Source: Cohnella laeviribosi DSM 21336 (GTDB taxonomy: Bacteria; Bacillota; Bacilli; Paenibacillales; Paenibacillaceae). Taken from it: DNA of 64,000 nt. Position 1 is the first letter of the stretch; each line of letters opens with the position of its first letter. This document shows positions 35,554 through 44,262 of this stretch, one piece after another. Location of the stretch: assembly GCF_000378425.1 (NCBI RefSeq), contig NZ_KB899816.1:1-64000 (forward strand), written 5' to 3'. The translations under genes were made by a program, and so were the position numbers. The notes beneath the pieces were generated by a model that worked only from the letters and a program-made list of their open reading frames with translations, made no database searches and was not told where the DNA came from.

Positions 35554-36300
35554 ATGGCCAAACAGCTCACGGAGGAAATGCTGCACTCGTTAAGGCGCAG
35601 GCTTCTGGACGAGAAAGCCGAGTTGGAACGGCGCGTGCGGCAAAACGGCCATTTCGGCCTGGCGAACGCCTACCGGGATTCGACGGGCGAGTTGTCGGGA
35701 ATCGACAATCACCCTGCGGATGCGGGAACGGAAACGTTCGAGCGAGCCAAGGACGTCGCGCTGCTGGAGCGGGAAGCGCTGAAGCTGGAACGGATCGAAG
35801 CCGCGCTGGGGCGCATGGATACAGGTGAATACGGCCGCTGCGCCGAATGCGGCCGGTTTATTTCCGCCGAGCGGCTTGAAGCGATGCCGACCGCCATTTA
35901 CTGTACCGAGCATGAGCCCAGGCAGCGCGAATCCCTGAAGCGTCCCGTGGAGGAGCAGTTTTTGCATCCGCCGTTCGGCAGAACTTCGCTTGACGACCGG
36001 CCGACCCAAAACGGCTTCGACGGCGAGGACGCCTGGCAAATCGTCGAATCGTGGGGCAATTCGAACACTCCCGCCATGGCGGAGCAGAACGACATCGCCG
36101 ACTACGACTCCGTTTACATCGAAGCCGATGAAAACGAGGGATTCGTGGAGCCGCTCGAAAGCTTCCTCGCCACCGACATTACGGGACGCGACGTCAGCGT
36201 CGTCCGCAACCGGGCGTATCGGCGCTATCTGGCGGATCAGGAAGGAGAACCGCTGCTTGAGCCCGACCGGTCGGCGGCGGAATGGGACGAGGGTCAATAG
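35554..36300 (+). CDS. ylyA: TraR/DksA-type zinc-finger protein (YlyA/YteA-like)
   Basis: The 248-residue protein has an N-terminal coiled coil (LRRRLLDEKAELERRVRQ) and a DksA-like zinc finger at about residues 92-116, seen as CAECGRFISAERLEAMPTAIYC. The C-terminal half (from residue 120) is acidic and lacks a known fold. In Bacillus, YlyA at this locus binds RNA polymerase and tunes late forespore (sigma-G) gene expression, and its paralogue YteA is also sporulation-linked. ATG 35554 follows AAGGAAGGGG. It is on the plus strand, while ileS, lspA and rluD around it are on the minus strand, whereas in Bacillus it is co-directional. The symbol rests on family and position. Confidence 0.75.
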   Translation: MAKQLTEEMLHSLRRRLLDEKAELERRVRQNGHFGLANAYRDSTGELSGIDNHPADAGTETFERAKDVALLEREALKLERIEAALGRMDTGEYGRCAECGRFISAERLEAMPTAIYCTEHEPRQRESLKRPVEEQFLHPPFGRTSLDDRPTQNGFDGEDAWQIVESWGNSNTPAMAEQNDIADYDSVYIEADENEGFVEPLESFLATDITGRDVSVVRNRAYRRYLADQEGEPLLEPDRSAAEWDEGQ

Positions 36301-36662
36301 GGATTGATCTCCAGCTGTCGCTGGACGATCCGGACGATGTCCGCGATGTAGTCTCCGACGACCGGCAAATTCAAGGCGCCGAGAAGCTGGAGCAGCCATA
36401 CGATCGTCGCCGCAAAAAACGTGAATCCGAGCGCGATGCCGATTCCCCGGGACAGGCCGGAGACGAAGTTGCGCCAGATCAGCTGCCACGGGCGGTGCAT
36501 GAGGTTAACGTACTCCCTAAGCTCCGCCTTTTCCATATCCGACGCCAGCTTGTCGATCCGCACGGACAGCGTATCCAGCGTCCGCCTGAACAGCGCGGCC
36601 TCCTCCTTCAAGCTGCCTTCGGAGGCTTCGGGACCCGCCGGCTTCCGGTTTTTGTTCGCCAT
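36294..36662 (-). CDS. DUF5665 family membrane protein
   Basis: The 122-residue protein has a charged N-terminal half with a predicted helix (TLDTLSVRIDKLASDMEKAELREYVNLMHRPWQLIWRNF). One membrane helix (IGIALGFTFFAATIVWLLQLL, about residues 75-95) follows, then the conserved tail LPVVGDYIADIVRIV of DUF5665. The function is unknown. The start ATG at 36662 follows GGGAGGACTT. Its stop overlaps the end of the convergent ylyA-like gene by seven bases. Such proteins are common beside cell-division genes in Paenibacillaceae, which is my recollection and not shown by the sequence. Confidence 0.7.
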   Translation of the reverse strand: MANKNRKPAGPEASEGSLKEEAALFRRTLDTLSVRIDKLASDMEKAELREYVNLMHRPWQLIWRNFVSGLSRGIGIALGFTFFAATIVWLLQLLGALNLPVVGDYIADIVRIVQRQLEINPY

Positions 36663-36748
36663 TCCCAAGTCCTCCCTCTCATCGGTTGATCGCTTTTGCT
36701 TCTTTAGTTTTGCCACAACGGCTCCGACTCCACTCCTAAACGAACGCC

Positions 36749-36792
36749 AAAAAGCGGCCTGCCCGACCCTATCGGCCGGGCGGCCGCCTTTT
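36749..36792 (-). terminator. Terminator after ileS
   Basis: GCGGCC with its partner GGCCGC and inner CCCGGCC/GGTCGGG form a two-part stem, followed on the minus strand by TTTTTGG. Confidence 0.75.
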
Positions 36793-36818
36793 GCCGGCAT
36801 TGCCGCGTATTCCGTCTA

Positions 36819-39800
36819 TTACGCCGTCACAATCTTAATCCCGATCGTCTTGTCTCCCGCCTGCACCTTCTCCATGCCTTCCTCGCGGGCGAAGACGACG
36901 TCGCGGACCAGGACGTTTTCCCGCAGGACGCTGTCGAAGGCGCGCAGCGCCGCTTCCGTCTCGGCATCGACGTCGAGCACGAGGCCGACGCGCAGCTCGA
37001 TCGGCAAATCGAGCTTTTTGCGCGTATCCTGAACGGCGCGAATCACTTCGCGGACAAGACCTTCCTGCTCAAGCTCCGGGGTGATGTCGGTATTGAGGGC
37101 AACCGTCAGGCCGCCATCGGATGCGGACGCAAAGCCGGGCTTCGCCTGCTTTTCGACAAGGAGCTCGTCGAGGGTAATTTCAAGCGTCTCGCCCTCCGGC
37201 GCCGCAAAGGCGATTTTGCCGGACTGCACCGCCTGACGCGCCTGTTCCGCGTCCAGCCCTTTCAGCATGTTTTGGATCGGCCCGACGTATTTGCCGTATT
37301 TTTTGCCCGCAAGCTTCAGGTTCAGCTTCAGGCTGAAATCGACAAACCCGCTGTCGTCGGTCACGAGCGTAATGCGCTTGACGTTGATTTCGTCCTTGAT
37401 GATGTCCTCGTAGCCGGCGACATCGAAATCGCCGCTGAGCGAGACGAGCAGCTCCGACAACGGTTGGCGCGTCTTGATGCCGGACTCGTTGCGCACGTTG
37501 CGGGCCAGTTCGACGATGCTGCGCGCCGTCTCCATCTCCCGCTCCAGCCGCTCGTCGATTTTCGACGCGTCCGCGACCGGGTAATCGGCCAGATGCACGC
37601 TGTCGCCGCCGCCGAGGTTGCGGTAGATTTCCTCCGATACGAACGGCAAATAAGGAGCGACGAGGCGGGACAGCGTGAGCAGCGCTTCGCGCAGCGTATG
37701 GTAGGCGGCCACTTTGTCTTCGCCGAGCCCGCTGCCCCAGAAACGGTCGCGGGACCGGCGGACATACCAGTTCGACAGCTCGTCGATAAAAGTTTCGATC
37801 GCCCGCGCCGGGTTGAGGAAGTCGTTTGCTTCCAGCCCCTTGGTCACGTCCGCGATCAGGCTGTTCAGGCGGGACAGAATCCAGCGGTCCAGCTTGTTGC
37901 GGGACGGCACGGCCGGATGATTCGCCGGGTCGAAGCCGTCGATGGATGCGTACAGCGCATAGAACGCGTGCGTGTTGACGAGCGTATCGACGACTTTGGA
38001 TTTCGCTTCGGCCACGATGCCTTTCGAGAAGCGTTTGCTGTTCCACGGCGCGCTGTCCGCAAGCAGCGCCCACCGGAACGCATCGGTGCCGTACTCCTCG
38101 ATGATGTCCCACGGGTCGATGACGTTGCCTTTCGATTTGCTCATCTTTTGCCCGTTTTCGTCCAGCACGTGTCCGGTCGAGATGACCGATTTGTACGGCG
38201 CCTGGCCGTTGTAAAGCGTCGATACCGCAAGCAGGCTGTAAAACCAGCCGCGCGTCTGGTCGATGCCTTCGCAGATGAAATCCGCCGGATACTGCTCGCG
38301 GAACTTCTCTTCGTCCCCGTTCGGATGGAAATACTGCGCGAACGGCATCGAGCCGCTGTCGAACCACACGTCGATCACTTCCGGCGTCCGCACCATCTCC
38401 CCGCCGCAGGTGCAGCGCAGCTTCACCCCGTCGACGTATGGCTTGTGCAGCTCCAGATCGTCCGGCACCGGCTCAAGCGCAAGCTCCTGCAATTCCTTGC
38501 GGCTATGCGCCGCCTTCTCCTTGCCGCACGATTCGCACACCCACACGTTGAGCGGCGTTCCCCAATACCGGTTGCGGCTGATGTTCCAGTCGACCATATC
38601 TTCGAGGAACTTGCCGAAGCGGCCGTCCCGCAGATGCTCCGGATACCATTTGATCTTCTGATTGTTGGCGATCATCTGATCCTTGACCGCCGTCGTGCGG
38701 ATGAACCAGCTTTCCGTCGCGTAATAGATGAGCGGCGTTTTGCAGCGCCAGCAGAACGGATAGCTGTGCTCGTATTTTTCCTTGTGGTAAAGGAGCCCCC
38801 GTTCGGACAGCGTTTTGACGATGTCGATGTCAAGCTCGGGGTCCTTGACGAAGCGTCCGGCGAAATCCGTCACCTCGTCGATATAACGTCCGGCGTTGTT
38901 CACGACCATAAGCATCGGAACGTTGTGCTGGCGGGCTACCCGGTAGTCCTCTTCGCCGTGAGCCGGAGCGATATGAACGATGCCCGTACCGCTCGAATCG
39001 CTGACATAGTCGGCGTCGATGACGCGGTACGCATTCTCCACCGGAACATAGGTGAACAGCGGCTCGTATTCGAGTCCGACAAGCTCCCGTCCTTTCACGG
39101 TGCCGATGATCTCGAATTCGCCTTTCAGCACCTTTTCCGCGAGGGTTCCGGCCACGATATAAACGCCGTCCTGCTGCTTGGCGCGGACGTATTCGATGTC
39201 CGGATGAACGGCAAGCGCCACGTTCGCCGGCAGCGTCCAGGGCGTCGTCGTCCAGGCGAGCATGTACTCGCCGCTGGTCTTCAGCTTGAATTTGGCCGTC
39301 GCCGTCAAATCCTTGACGTCTTCGTAGCCCTGCGCCACTTCGTGCGAGCTGAGCGTCGTCTGGCAATCCGGACAGTAGGGGCTGACGCGGTGGCCGCGGT
39401 ACAGCAATCCCTTCTCGTGGATCGTCGCCAGAATATGCCAAACGCTTTCGATGTAGCGGTTGTCGAGCGTAATGTACGGATCGTCGAGATCGGTCCAATA
39501 CGCGATCGCTTCCGTCAGTTCCCGCCACTGGCGTTCATACTCGAATACGCTCTCCCGGCATTTGCGGACGAACGGCTCCACGCCGTAATTTTCGATCTCC
39601 TGCTTGCCGGAAATGCCGAGCTGCTTCTCCACGCCGAGCTCAACCGGCAGGCCGTGCGTATCCCAGCCCGCCTTCCGGATGACCCGGTAGCCGGCCATCG
39701 TCTTGTACCGGCTGACGAAGTCCTTGATCACCCGCCCCAGCACGTGGCCGATATGCGGCTTGCCGTTTGCGGTCGGCGGACCTTCGTAAAAGACGAAGTT

Positions 39801-39914
39801 CGGCCGTCCGGCCCGATTGTCGATTGAGCGCCGGAACGTATTGTCCTTCCGCCAATACTCCAGCACGCGCAATTCGCGGTTGCGCGCCTTTTCCTTCACA
39901 TCCACGCGATTCAT
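36819..39914 (-). CDS. ileS: Isoleucyl-tRNA synthetase, long (type-2, eukaryote-like) form
   Basis: The 1031-residue class I synthetase has the HIGH motif in GPPTANGKPHIGHVLGR (residues 54-57) and KMSKS in DENGQKMSKSKGN. It has an editing domain (TTTPWTLPANVALAVHP) and a long C-terminal region after residue 850. The N-terminal text differs from the 921-residue Bacillus subtilis type-1 enzyme (which has GPPYANGDIHMGHALN) and resembles archaeal/eukaryotic IleRS2. This form is often less sensitive to mupirocin. The HIGH motif is canonical, so the swapped-motif variant is absent. ATG 39914 follows AAAGGTGG. The leader is a T-box. Confidence 0.95.
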   Translation of the reverse strand: MNRVDVKEKARNRELRVLEYWRKDNTFRRSIDNRAGRPNFVFYEGPPTANGKPHIGHVLGRVIKDFVSRYKTMAGYRVIRKAGWDTHGLPVELGVEKQLGISGKQEIENYGVEPFVRKCRESVFEYERQWRELTEAIAYWTDLDDPYITLDNRYIESVWHILATIHEKGLLYRGHRVSPYCPDCQTTLSSHEVAQGYEDVKDLTATAKFKLKTSGEYMLAWTTTPWTLPANVALAVHPDIEYVRAKQQDGVYIVAGTLAEKVLKGEFEIIGTVKGRELVGLEYEPLFTYVPVENAYRVIDADYVSDSSGTGIVHIAPAHGEEDYRVARQHNVPMLMVVNNAGRYIDEVTDFAGRFVKDPELDIDIVKTLSERGLLYHKEKYEHSYPFCWRCKTPLIYYATESWFIRTTAVKDQMIANNQKIKWYPEHLRDGRFGKFLEDMVDWNISRNRYWGTPLNVWVCESCGKEKAAHSRKELQELALEPVPDDLELHKPYVDGVKLRCTCGGEMVRTPEVIDVWFDSGSMPFAQYFHPNGDEEKFREQYPADFICEGIDQTRGWFYSLLAVSTLYNGQAPYKSVISTGHVLDENGQKMSKSKGNVIDPWDIIEEYGTDAFRWALLADSAPWNSKRFSKGIVAEAKSKVVDTLVNTHAFYALYASIDGFDPANHPAVPSRNKLDRWILSRLNSLIADVTKGLEANDFLNPARAIETFIDELSNWYVRRSRDRFWGSGLGEDKVAAYHTLREALLTLSRLVAPYLPFVSEEIYRNLGGGDSVHLADYPVADASKIDERLEREMETARSIVELARNVRNESGIKTRQPLSELLVSLSGDFDVAGYEDIIKDEINVKRITLVTDDSGFVDFSLKLNLKLAGKKYGKYVGPIQNMLKGLDAEQARQAVQSGKIAFAAPEGETLEITLDELLVEKQAKPGFASASDGGLTVALNTDITPELEQEGLVREVIRAVQDTRKKLDLPIELRVGLVLDVDAETEAALRAFDSVLRENVLVRDVVFAREEGMEKVQAGDKTIGIKIVTA

Positions 39915-39939
39915 CGCTTGCTTCCACCTTTCCGTGTGT

Positions 39940-40200
39940 AAAAACAAAAAACCTCGTCCCGGTAAGGGACGAGGATCGCTCGCGGTACCACCCTTGTTCC
40001 GTTCGGCTTCCGCCAGCCGAAACGGCACTTGACTTCTGGCAGCCTGTGTGCAAGCTGCCGGCCCGGATAACGGAGGGCGCCCGTTCGAGCCTACTGATGC
40101 CGCGGCATGGACGGCCATGTTCGGCTCGGCCTCTCGGGGAGGATATGCTTCCTTGGCTTCACGCTGGCTCGCACCGGCCGCCAGCTCTCTGCGCATCCGC
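39940..40200 (-). promoter_or_regulatory. T-box riboswitch of ileS (isoleucine-specific)
   Basis: On the minus strand the leader contains stem I with the AGAGAG start and GGTGCGAGCCAGC, near 40170-40205. A likely specifier ATC (isoleucine) is at 40142-40144, in AAGCATATCC. The T-box sequence AAGGGTGGTACCGCGA is at 39980-39995. The terminator is a 9-bp stem CCTCGTCCC/GGGACGAGG (39952-39974) followed by TTTTTTG. Uncharged tRNA-Ile would stabilise the antiterminator (established mechanism). The specifier assignment is inferred by position. Confidence 0.9.
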
Positions 40201-40252
40201 GCAAGGCGCACGTGTTCCCGTCAACGATTTTTCGACTTTCGCTTTTTCATTC

Positions 40253-40281
40253 TTTATACCGGGAAATTCGGCGTTTGTCAA
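40253..40281 (-). promoter_or_regulatory. Promoter of the ileS T-box transcript
   Basis: On the minus strand TTGACA (40276-40281), a 17-bp spacer and TATAAA (40253-40258) are present. It begins only six bases after the divIVA stop. Confidence 0.85.
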
Positions 40282-40286
40282 TCGGC

Positions 40287-40778
40287 TCAAACTTCGAGTT
40301 CCTGAATCCGCGTTTCCTGGGTGTCGAGCGAGTCCCAGGTATCCTTGTTGAGCAGTTCCAATTGGGTTTCCACAAGCGCGCGGAAGCGGGCGCGGTAAAT
40401 CGAAGCCTGCTTCTTCAGCTCCTCAACCTCCATCGCGATCTTCCGGGACTTCGCGAGGGATTCGTTGATGATGCGGTCGGCGTTTTTCTCCGCTTCCTTG
40501 ATGATCAATTGCGCTTCCTTCTTCGAGTTGTTTTTCAACTCGTCCGCCGCTTCCTGGGCGACAATGATCGTTTTGCTGAGCGTTTCCTCAATGTTGGCAA
40601 AATGGCTCAGCTTCTCCTGCAGCGCGGCCACCTGGTTCTGCAGTTCCTTGTTCTCACGGATCAGCGCCTCGTAATCCTTGATGATCTGATCCAGGAATTC
40701 GTTGACCTCATCTTCATCGTAACCGCGCAACCGACGTCCGAATTCCTTGTTATGGATGTCCAATGGCGTAAGTGGCAT
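40287..40778 (-). CDS. divIVA: Septum-site/cell-pole protein DivIVA
   Basis: The 163-residue protein has the conserved N-terminal lipid-binding crossover domain MPLTPLDIHNKEFGRRLRGYDEDEVNEFLDQII. A long coiled coil follows (residues 35-135, with heptad leucines in LQNQVAALQEKL and KEAQLIIKEAEKNADRI). It recognises curved membrane at poles and septa and recruits MinJ/MinCD or sporulation partners. Its own start ATG at 40778 follows AGGAGG. It is the last gene of the ylm group and lies in front of the ileS promoter. The length matches the family (164 in Bacillus). Confidence 0.97.
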   Translation of the reverse strand: MPLTPLDIHNKEFGRRLRGYDEDEVNEFLDQIIKDYEALIRENKELQNQVAALQEKLSHFANIEETLSKTIIVAQEAADELKNNSKKEAQLIIKEAEKNADRIINESLAKSRKIAMEVEELKKQASIYRARFRALVETQLELLNKDTWDSLDTQETRIQELEV

Positions 40779-40871
40779 TGGCTAACCTCCTGTGAGAAAA
40801 AATGCGGAATTTTCATAGGGTACACTGTGAATTCGACATCCCCGGCGGAATTCCTTCTGATTATCGCATAA

Positions 40872-41657
40872 TCACACAAATTTGCCGATGCGGACCCGGA
40901 TTCTCCCGCTTTTCGACACGCCGTCGACGGCGAGCACCTTGAAACGGCCCATGCCCTGAACGGAAACGATGTCGCCTTCGCGCACGACGGCCGAAGGGTC
41001 TTCTTCCGTTTTCCAATTCACGCGGCAGCGGCCCGCACGGATCGGCGCCACGATCTTGGCGCGGCTCAGGCGAAAAGCGTCGCTTGCAACGCCGTCGAGC
41101 CGCATTGAGGCAACGGAAATCACCGTTTCCTCCAGAACGGGCCGCACGACCTTCAGCTCGGACAAAGGCGCGATGTCGGCCGACACCTCGACCCGGTGAG
41201 CCTGCTTCAGATGGATGCGCAAAAAGTCCGCAATCTCTTCGGCGACCAGCGCCTGGCATCCGTCTTCGCTCACGTGGAGGTCCCCGATTTTGTCGCGCTT
41301 TACCCCAAGACCCAGGATGGCGCCGAGATAATCGCCGTGGTCCAATTCCCCGATTTTGCGGTCGGCCGACGAAATCGTCAAGACGACGATGCCCGCATCC
41401 TCATGCTCGATCGGACGGTAGTCCGGCGCCAGGATCGCCCGTTTGCGCTCCGCTTCCGGATACCCGCCGTCAAAGCGGACGGCGACGTCCCGGTTCCGGC
41501 CGGCCAGCGCAGACAAAATATGCGCCTGACGAGGATCGAGAAAATCCGTTCGCCGAACCTCGTGAAGCTCGGCGGCCCGCTCGACCCACTCCCAGGCGCG
41601 ATCCACAAACCCTTTCTCGTCAGGGCGGAAATGCTCGTATACTTCCGAATTCGGCAT
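40872..41657 (-). CDS. ylmH: RNA-binding S4 domain protein YlmH
   Basis: The 261-residue cytosolic protein has an S4 RNA-binding domain near residues 180-240 (SMRLDGVASDAFRLSRAKIVAPIRAGRCRVNW). The N-terminal domain has the family pattern RTDFLDPRQAHIL and IVVLTISSADRKIGELDHGDYLG. YlmH was recently linked to stalled ribosome rescue of peptidyl-tRNA in Bacillus, as I recall. The start ATG follows a GAGTT-rich site weaker than its neighbours (TAGGAGTTCAC). It lies downstream of ylmG with an 11-bp gap and before divIVA. The spacing suggests one transcript with the whole group. Confidence 0.9.
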   Translation of the reverse strand: MPNSEVYEHFRPDEKGFVDRAWEWVERAAELHEVRRTDFLDPRQAHILSALAGRNRDVAVRFDGGYPEAERKRAILAPDYRPIEHEDAGIVVLTISSADRKIGELDHGDYLGAILGLGVKRDKIGDLHVSEDGCQALVAEEIADFLRIHLKQAHRVEVSADIAPLSELKVVRPVLEETVISVASMRLDGVASDAFRLSRAKIVAPIRAGRCRVNWKTEEDPSAVVREGDIVSVQGMGRFKVLAVDGVSKSGRIRVRIGKFV

Positions 41658-41668
41658 CGTGTGAACTC

Positions 41669-41938
41669 CTAGCGAATAAAAAGACTTAGCACCGCGATGA
41701 GCCCTTTGGCGATAAACTGCAACGCGAACAACGCCACGATCGGCGATACGTCGATGACGCCCCCGATCGCCGGTATCAGACGGCGAAACGGCTGCAAATA
41801 AGGCTCAACCAGCTTGCCGAGCAATTCGCCGACAAAGCTTTCGCGCACCGTCGGGACCCAGGACATCAGCACGTAAATCAAAATCATGTAAAAATAGATA
41901 TCGCGCAACAGCAAAATATAGCTTTCAATAGCCTGCAA
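41669..41938 (-). CDS. ylmG: YggT family membrane protein YlmG
   Basis: The 89-residue protein has two membrane helices (YILLLRDIYFYMILIYVLMSW and SPIVALFALQFIAKGLIAVLS) around a loop (EPYLQPFRRLIPAIGGVIDV) typical of YggT/YlmG. It is needed for proper cell division or chloroplast nucleoid distribution in studied organisms, but its exact role is unclear. It sits between sepF (7-bp gap) and ylmH (11-bp gap), as in Bacillus. The start ATG at 41938 follows AGGTGACCTCAGG. It is too short for a transporter. Confidence 0.93.
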   Translation of the reverse strand: MQAIESYILLLRDIYFYMILIYVLMSWVPTVRESFVGELLGKLVEPYLQPFRRLIPAIGGVIDVSPIVALFALQFIAKGLIAVLSLFIR

Positions 41939-41945
41939 CCTGAGG

Positions 41946-42395
41946 TCACCTCATTTTGGAATAGTCGGCTTCCTCCGCATATAGGTCCGAAATCGTACCC
42001 GAAATTTCTACCGAGTCCGGGGTGCAGAGAAAAATATTCGGGCCAAGTTTCGAGATATGTCCGCCCAACGCGTAAACCGTACCGCTCAGAAAATCGACGA
42101 TGCGCACCGCGTGATCGCGCCTGACGCGCTGCAGGTTGATCACGACGGAGCGGCGCGACTTGAGGTGGTCGGCGATTTCCTGCGCCTCGTCGTACGTGCG
42201 CGGCTCCGTCAAGATCACGCGGACGTTCTTCTGCGAGTGAATGCTGACCACATTATGCTTACCTATTTGTTTACGCTGTTCAAAGGCGGGGGTTTCAATT
42301 TCCTGTTCCTCTTCCGCATCGAACGCTTCCTTGCCGGTGTCCGGCGTCTCCTCCTGCAATCCGAAATAGTTCAAGAACTTGTTCATGACGCTCAT
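41946..42395 (-). CDS. sepF: Cell division protein SepF
   Basis: The 149-residue protein has an N-terminal amphipathic membrane-binding helix ([10 protein letters not shown], residues 4-13), an acidic linker, and the SepF core from about residue 50. The core runs [31 protein letters not shown] and then [29 protein letters not shown]. SepF forms rings that align FtsZ filaments and anchor them to the membrane together with FtsA. The ATG at 42395 follows AGGAGGGATAACG. It lies downstream of ylmE (3-bp gap) in the standard order. Confidence 0.97.
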   Translation of the reverse strand: MSVMNKFLNYFGLQEETPDTGKEAFDAEEEQEIETPAFEQRKQIGKHNVVSIHSQKNVRVILTEPRTYDEAQEIADHLKSRRSVVINLQRVRRDHAVRIVDFLSGTVYALGGHISKLGPNIFLCTPDSVEISGTISDLYAEEADYSKMR

Positions 42396-42398
42396 TCG

Positions 42399-43100
42399 TT
42401 ATCCCTCCTCTTTACCTACAAGAACGCTTCCCAAACGTACCCATGTAGCTCCTTCTTCGATCGCCACTTCAAAATCGTTTGACATTCCCATAGACAATTC
42501 CGTCAAGGGTTCACGCAAAAGCGCCCGTTCATTCAATTCGTCCCGCAGAAGGCGCAGCCGGCGAAAAACCGGCCTTGTCTCTTCGGCTTCGCGTTCAAAC
42601 GGAGCCATCGTCATCAACCCGATCGGCCGCACGCGGTCGAGCTTCGCCACGCCGCCGGCCAGTGCGGCCAGCTCGTCCGGAGCGACGCCGTGCTTGGAAG
42701 GCTCTCCCGAAACGTTGACCTGCAAAAAACAAGGAACCGTAATGTCCAGCGCCTCCGCGCGCTTTTGGATTTCCTCCGCAAGCGACAGCCGATCGACGGA
42801 ATGAATGTAGTCGAACCGGCCGACGACATCCTTGACCTTCCGTGATTGCAGCGTGCCGATAAAATGAAAAACAGCTTGTCCCTTAAGCAACTGCCACTTT
42901 TCTTCCGCGTCCGGCCAGCGGTTCTCGCCGATATGGCCGATTCCCCGCGCCACGACATTCGCAGCGGCAGCTGCGGATACATACTTGGTTACCGCGACAA
43001 CGTTGACGTCTTCCCGCCGCCTGCCGCTTCTCAGGCAAGCTTCCCGGATCCGTCTCTCCACGTCCCGCAGCCGATCCTCTAATGGCACGGAACCGTTCAC
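42399..43100 (-). CDS. ylmE: PLP homeostasis protein YlmE (YggS/PROSC family)
   Basis: The 233-residue fold-type III PLP-binding protein has the pyridoxal lysine in VVAVTKYVSAAAA (about residue 41). It has IGENRWPDAEEKW and HFIGTLQSRKV as family marks, and SMGMSNDFEVAIEEGATWVRLGS at the C-terminus. It controls free PLP and amino-acid balance and is not known as an enzyme. GTG 43100 overlaps the pgeF stop (GTGA), so the two are coupled. A longer in-frame start at 43196 lies inside pgeF and lacks a ribosome site. Confidence 0.93.
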   Translation of the reverse strand: MNGSVPLEDRLRDVERRIREACLRSGRRREDVNVVAVTKYVSAAAAANVVARGIGHIGENRWPDAEEKWQLLKGQAVFHFIGTLQSRKVKDVVGRFDYIHSVDRLSLAEEIQKRAEALDITVPCFLQVNVSGEPSKHGVAPDELAALAGGVAKLDRVRPIGLMTMAPFEREAEETRPVFRRLRLLRDELNERALLREPLTELSMGMSNDFEVAIEEGATWVRLGSVLVGKEEG

Positions 43101-43924
43101 CCCGATTTCCTGCCGAGCCAACTCATCATTCTTCCCGTCGAACCGTTCTCCGCCCGGTGGGAGAAAAACAGATCGGTTCGACAAGACGTGCACCATGAAG
43201 ACATTTCGATGCGGCTCGCCAAAATTCCTGCTTTTATCATAAGGTGTCGGTTCAATTGTTTCAAGTTCAGCTTTGCCCGGCCGTCCGCGGTCGGGTTCGC
43301 GAACCTCTCGCCGTCTTCAAGCGGCCGGACATGGCGAAGCACCGCATCGTCGACCTCGTAGCAGCACGCTCCGATCGACGGGCCGATCGCCGCAAGCAGC
43401 CGATGCGGCCGGGTTCCGTAAGTTTCGGCCATCGCCCGGACCGTCGCGCCGGCCACGTCCGTAACCGTTCCTTTCCAGCCGGCATGGGCAAGTCCCAACG
43501 CGTTCGTATCCGGATCATAAAAATAAAGCGGCACGCAGTCCGCAAAAAACATCGTAAGCAACACGTCCGGCTCGTCCGTTATGAGCGCGTCCGCACCCGG
43601 GATCGCCGTTTCGCGGCTTTCCCGGCCTTTGCCCCGGTCCATGCGCGTAACGACGTGCACCCTGTTGCCGTGCACCTGCTCCGCGCATGTCCACGCTTCG
43701 AAGTCCCAACCCAATGCATCCGCTACCTTTCTGCGGTTGCGGATCACATGTTCGGGATCGTCCCCGACATGAAGAGCGGTATTCAGCGACCGCCAAGGCG
43801 CCTCGCTGACCCCGCCGCCGCGCAGCGTGAATCCCGCCGTCAAGCCTCCGCGCTTTGACCAGCTCGCGAGCGAAAGCAGCGCGGCATCCTGCGCGCGGTC
43901 CGCCGCCAATGCAAAAGGCTCCAT
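43097..43924 (-). CDS. pgeF: Peptidoglycan editing factor / purine nucleosidase-type laccase-domain protein PgeF (YlmD)
   Basis: The 275-residue protein has zinc ligands typical of the YfiH/DUF152 family: CAEQVHGNRVHVV (His), FFADCVPLYFYD (Cys) and GLAHAGWKGT (His). Family members hydrolyse adenosine nucleosides and, in E. coli, remove misincorporated amino acids from peptidoglycan precursors. ATG 43924 follows GGAGGTGGCACGG. The upstream in-frame codon at 43933 overlaps the ribosome site. It overlaps ylmE by four bases. The name PgeF follows E. coli; the Bacillus name is YlmD. Confidence 0.9.
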   Translation of the reverse strand: MEPFALAADRAQDAALLSLASWSKRGGLTAGFTLRGGGVSEAPWRSLNTALHVGDDPEHVIRNRRKVADALGWDFEAWTCAEQVHGNRVHVVTRMDRGKGRESRETAIPGADALITDEPDVLLTMFFADCVPLYFYDPDTNALGLAHAGWKGTVTDVAGATVRAMAETYGTRPHRLLAAIGPSIGACCYEVDDAVLRHVRPLEDGERFANPTADGRAKLNLKQLNRHLMIKAGILASRIEMSSWCTSCRTDLFFSHRAENGSTGRMMSWLGRKSG

Positions 43925-43983
43925 CCGTGCCACCTCCGTCCTAAGTGTAACACAGCGGAATTCGGCGCGGAAAGGAGCCCCGT

Positions 43984-44262
43984 CTATTTGGCGCTCCCCT
44001 CCACCTCTTCCGCCCGATAGGCTTTGGCGTCATCCAGCCGCACCAGCACGACGTCGGCGCCGATTTTGACGATATTTCTCCAGGGAATCACCACGTCGCT
44101 GCCGCTGCCGAACATGCCGAAAAACCGGCTGCCCGTCGGCACGACGATCGAATCGATTCTCCCCTGCCGCAGATCCAGTTCGAGATCGCTGATCTGGCCT
44201 AGCTTTTTCCCGTCCACAATATTAATGACGTCCTTGGTCTGGAAATCGGAAATTTTCATCAT
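43984..44262 (-). CDS. ylmC: PRC-barrel protein YlmC/YmxH
   Basis: The 92-residue protein is a single PRC-barrel: MKISDFQTKDVINIVDGKKLGQISDLELD, then VVIPWRNIVKIGADVVLVRLDDAK, matching YlmC. The role is unknown, with a suggested link to RNA processing or electron transfer by the fold, and the gene is conserved near sigG in spore formers. Two consecutive ATG codons at 44262 and 44259 follow GGAGG, and the second has better spacing. It opens the ylm operon. Upstream towards sigG lies the decayed transposase. Confidence 0.9.
   Translation of the reverse strand: MMKISDFQTKDVINIVDGKKLGQISDLELDLRQGRIDSIVVPTGSRFFGMFGSGSDVVIPWRNIVKIGADVVLVRLDDAKAYRAEEVEGSAK

Noticed and set aside
37272-39827. 851-codon plus-strand frame
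   Set aside because: It is antisense to ileS and has no recognisable domain.
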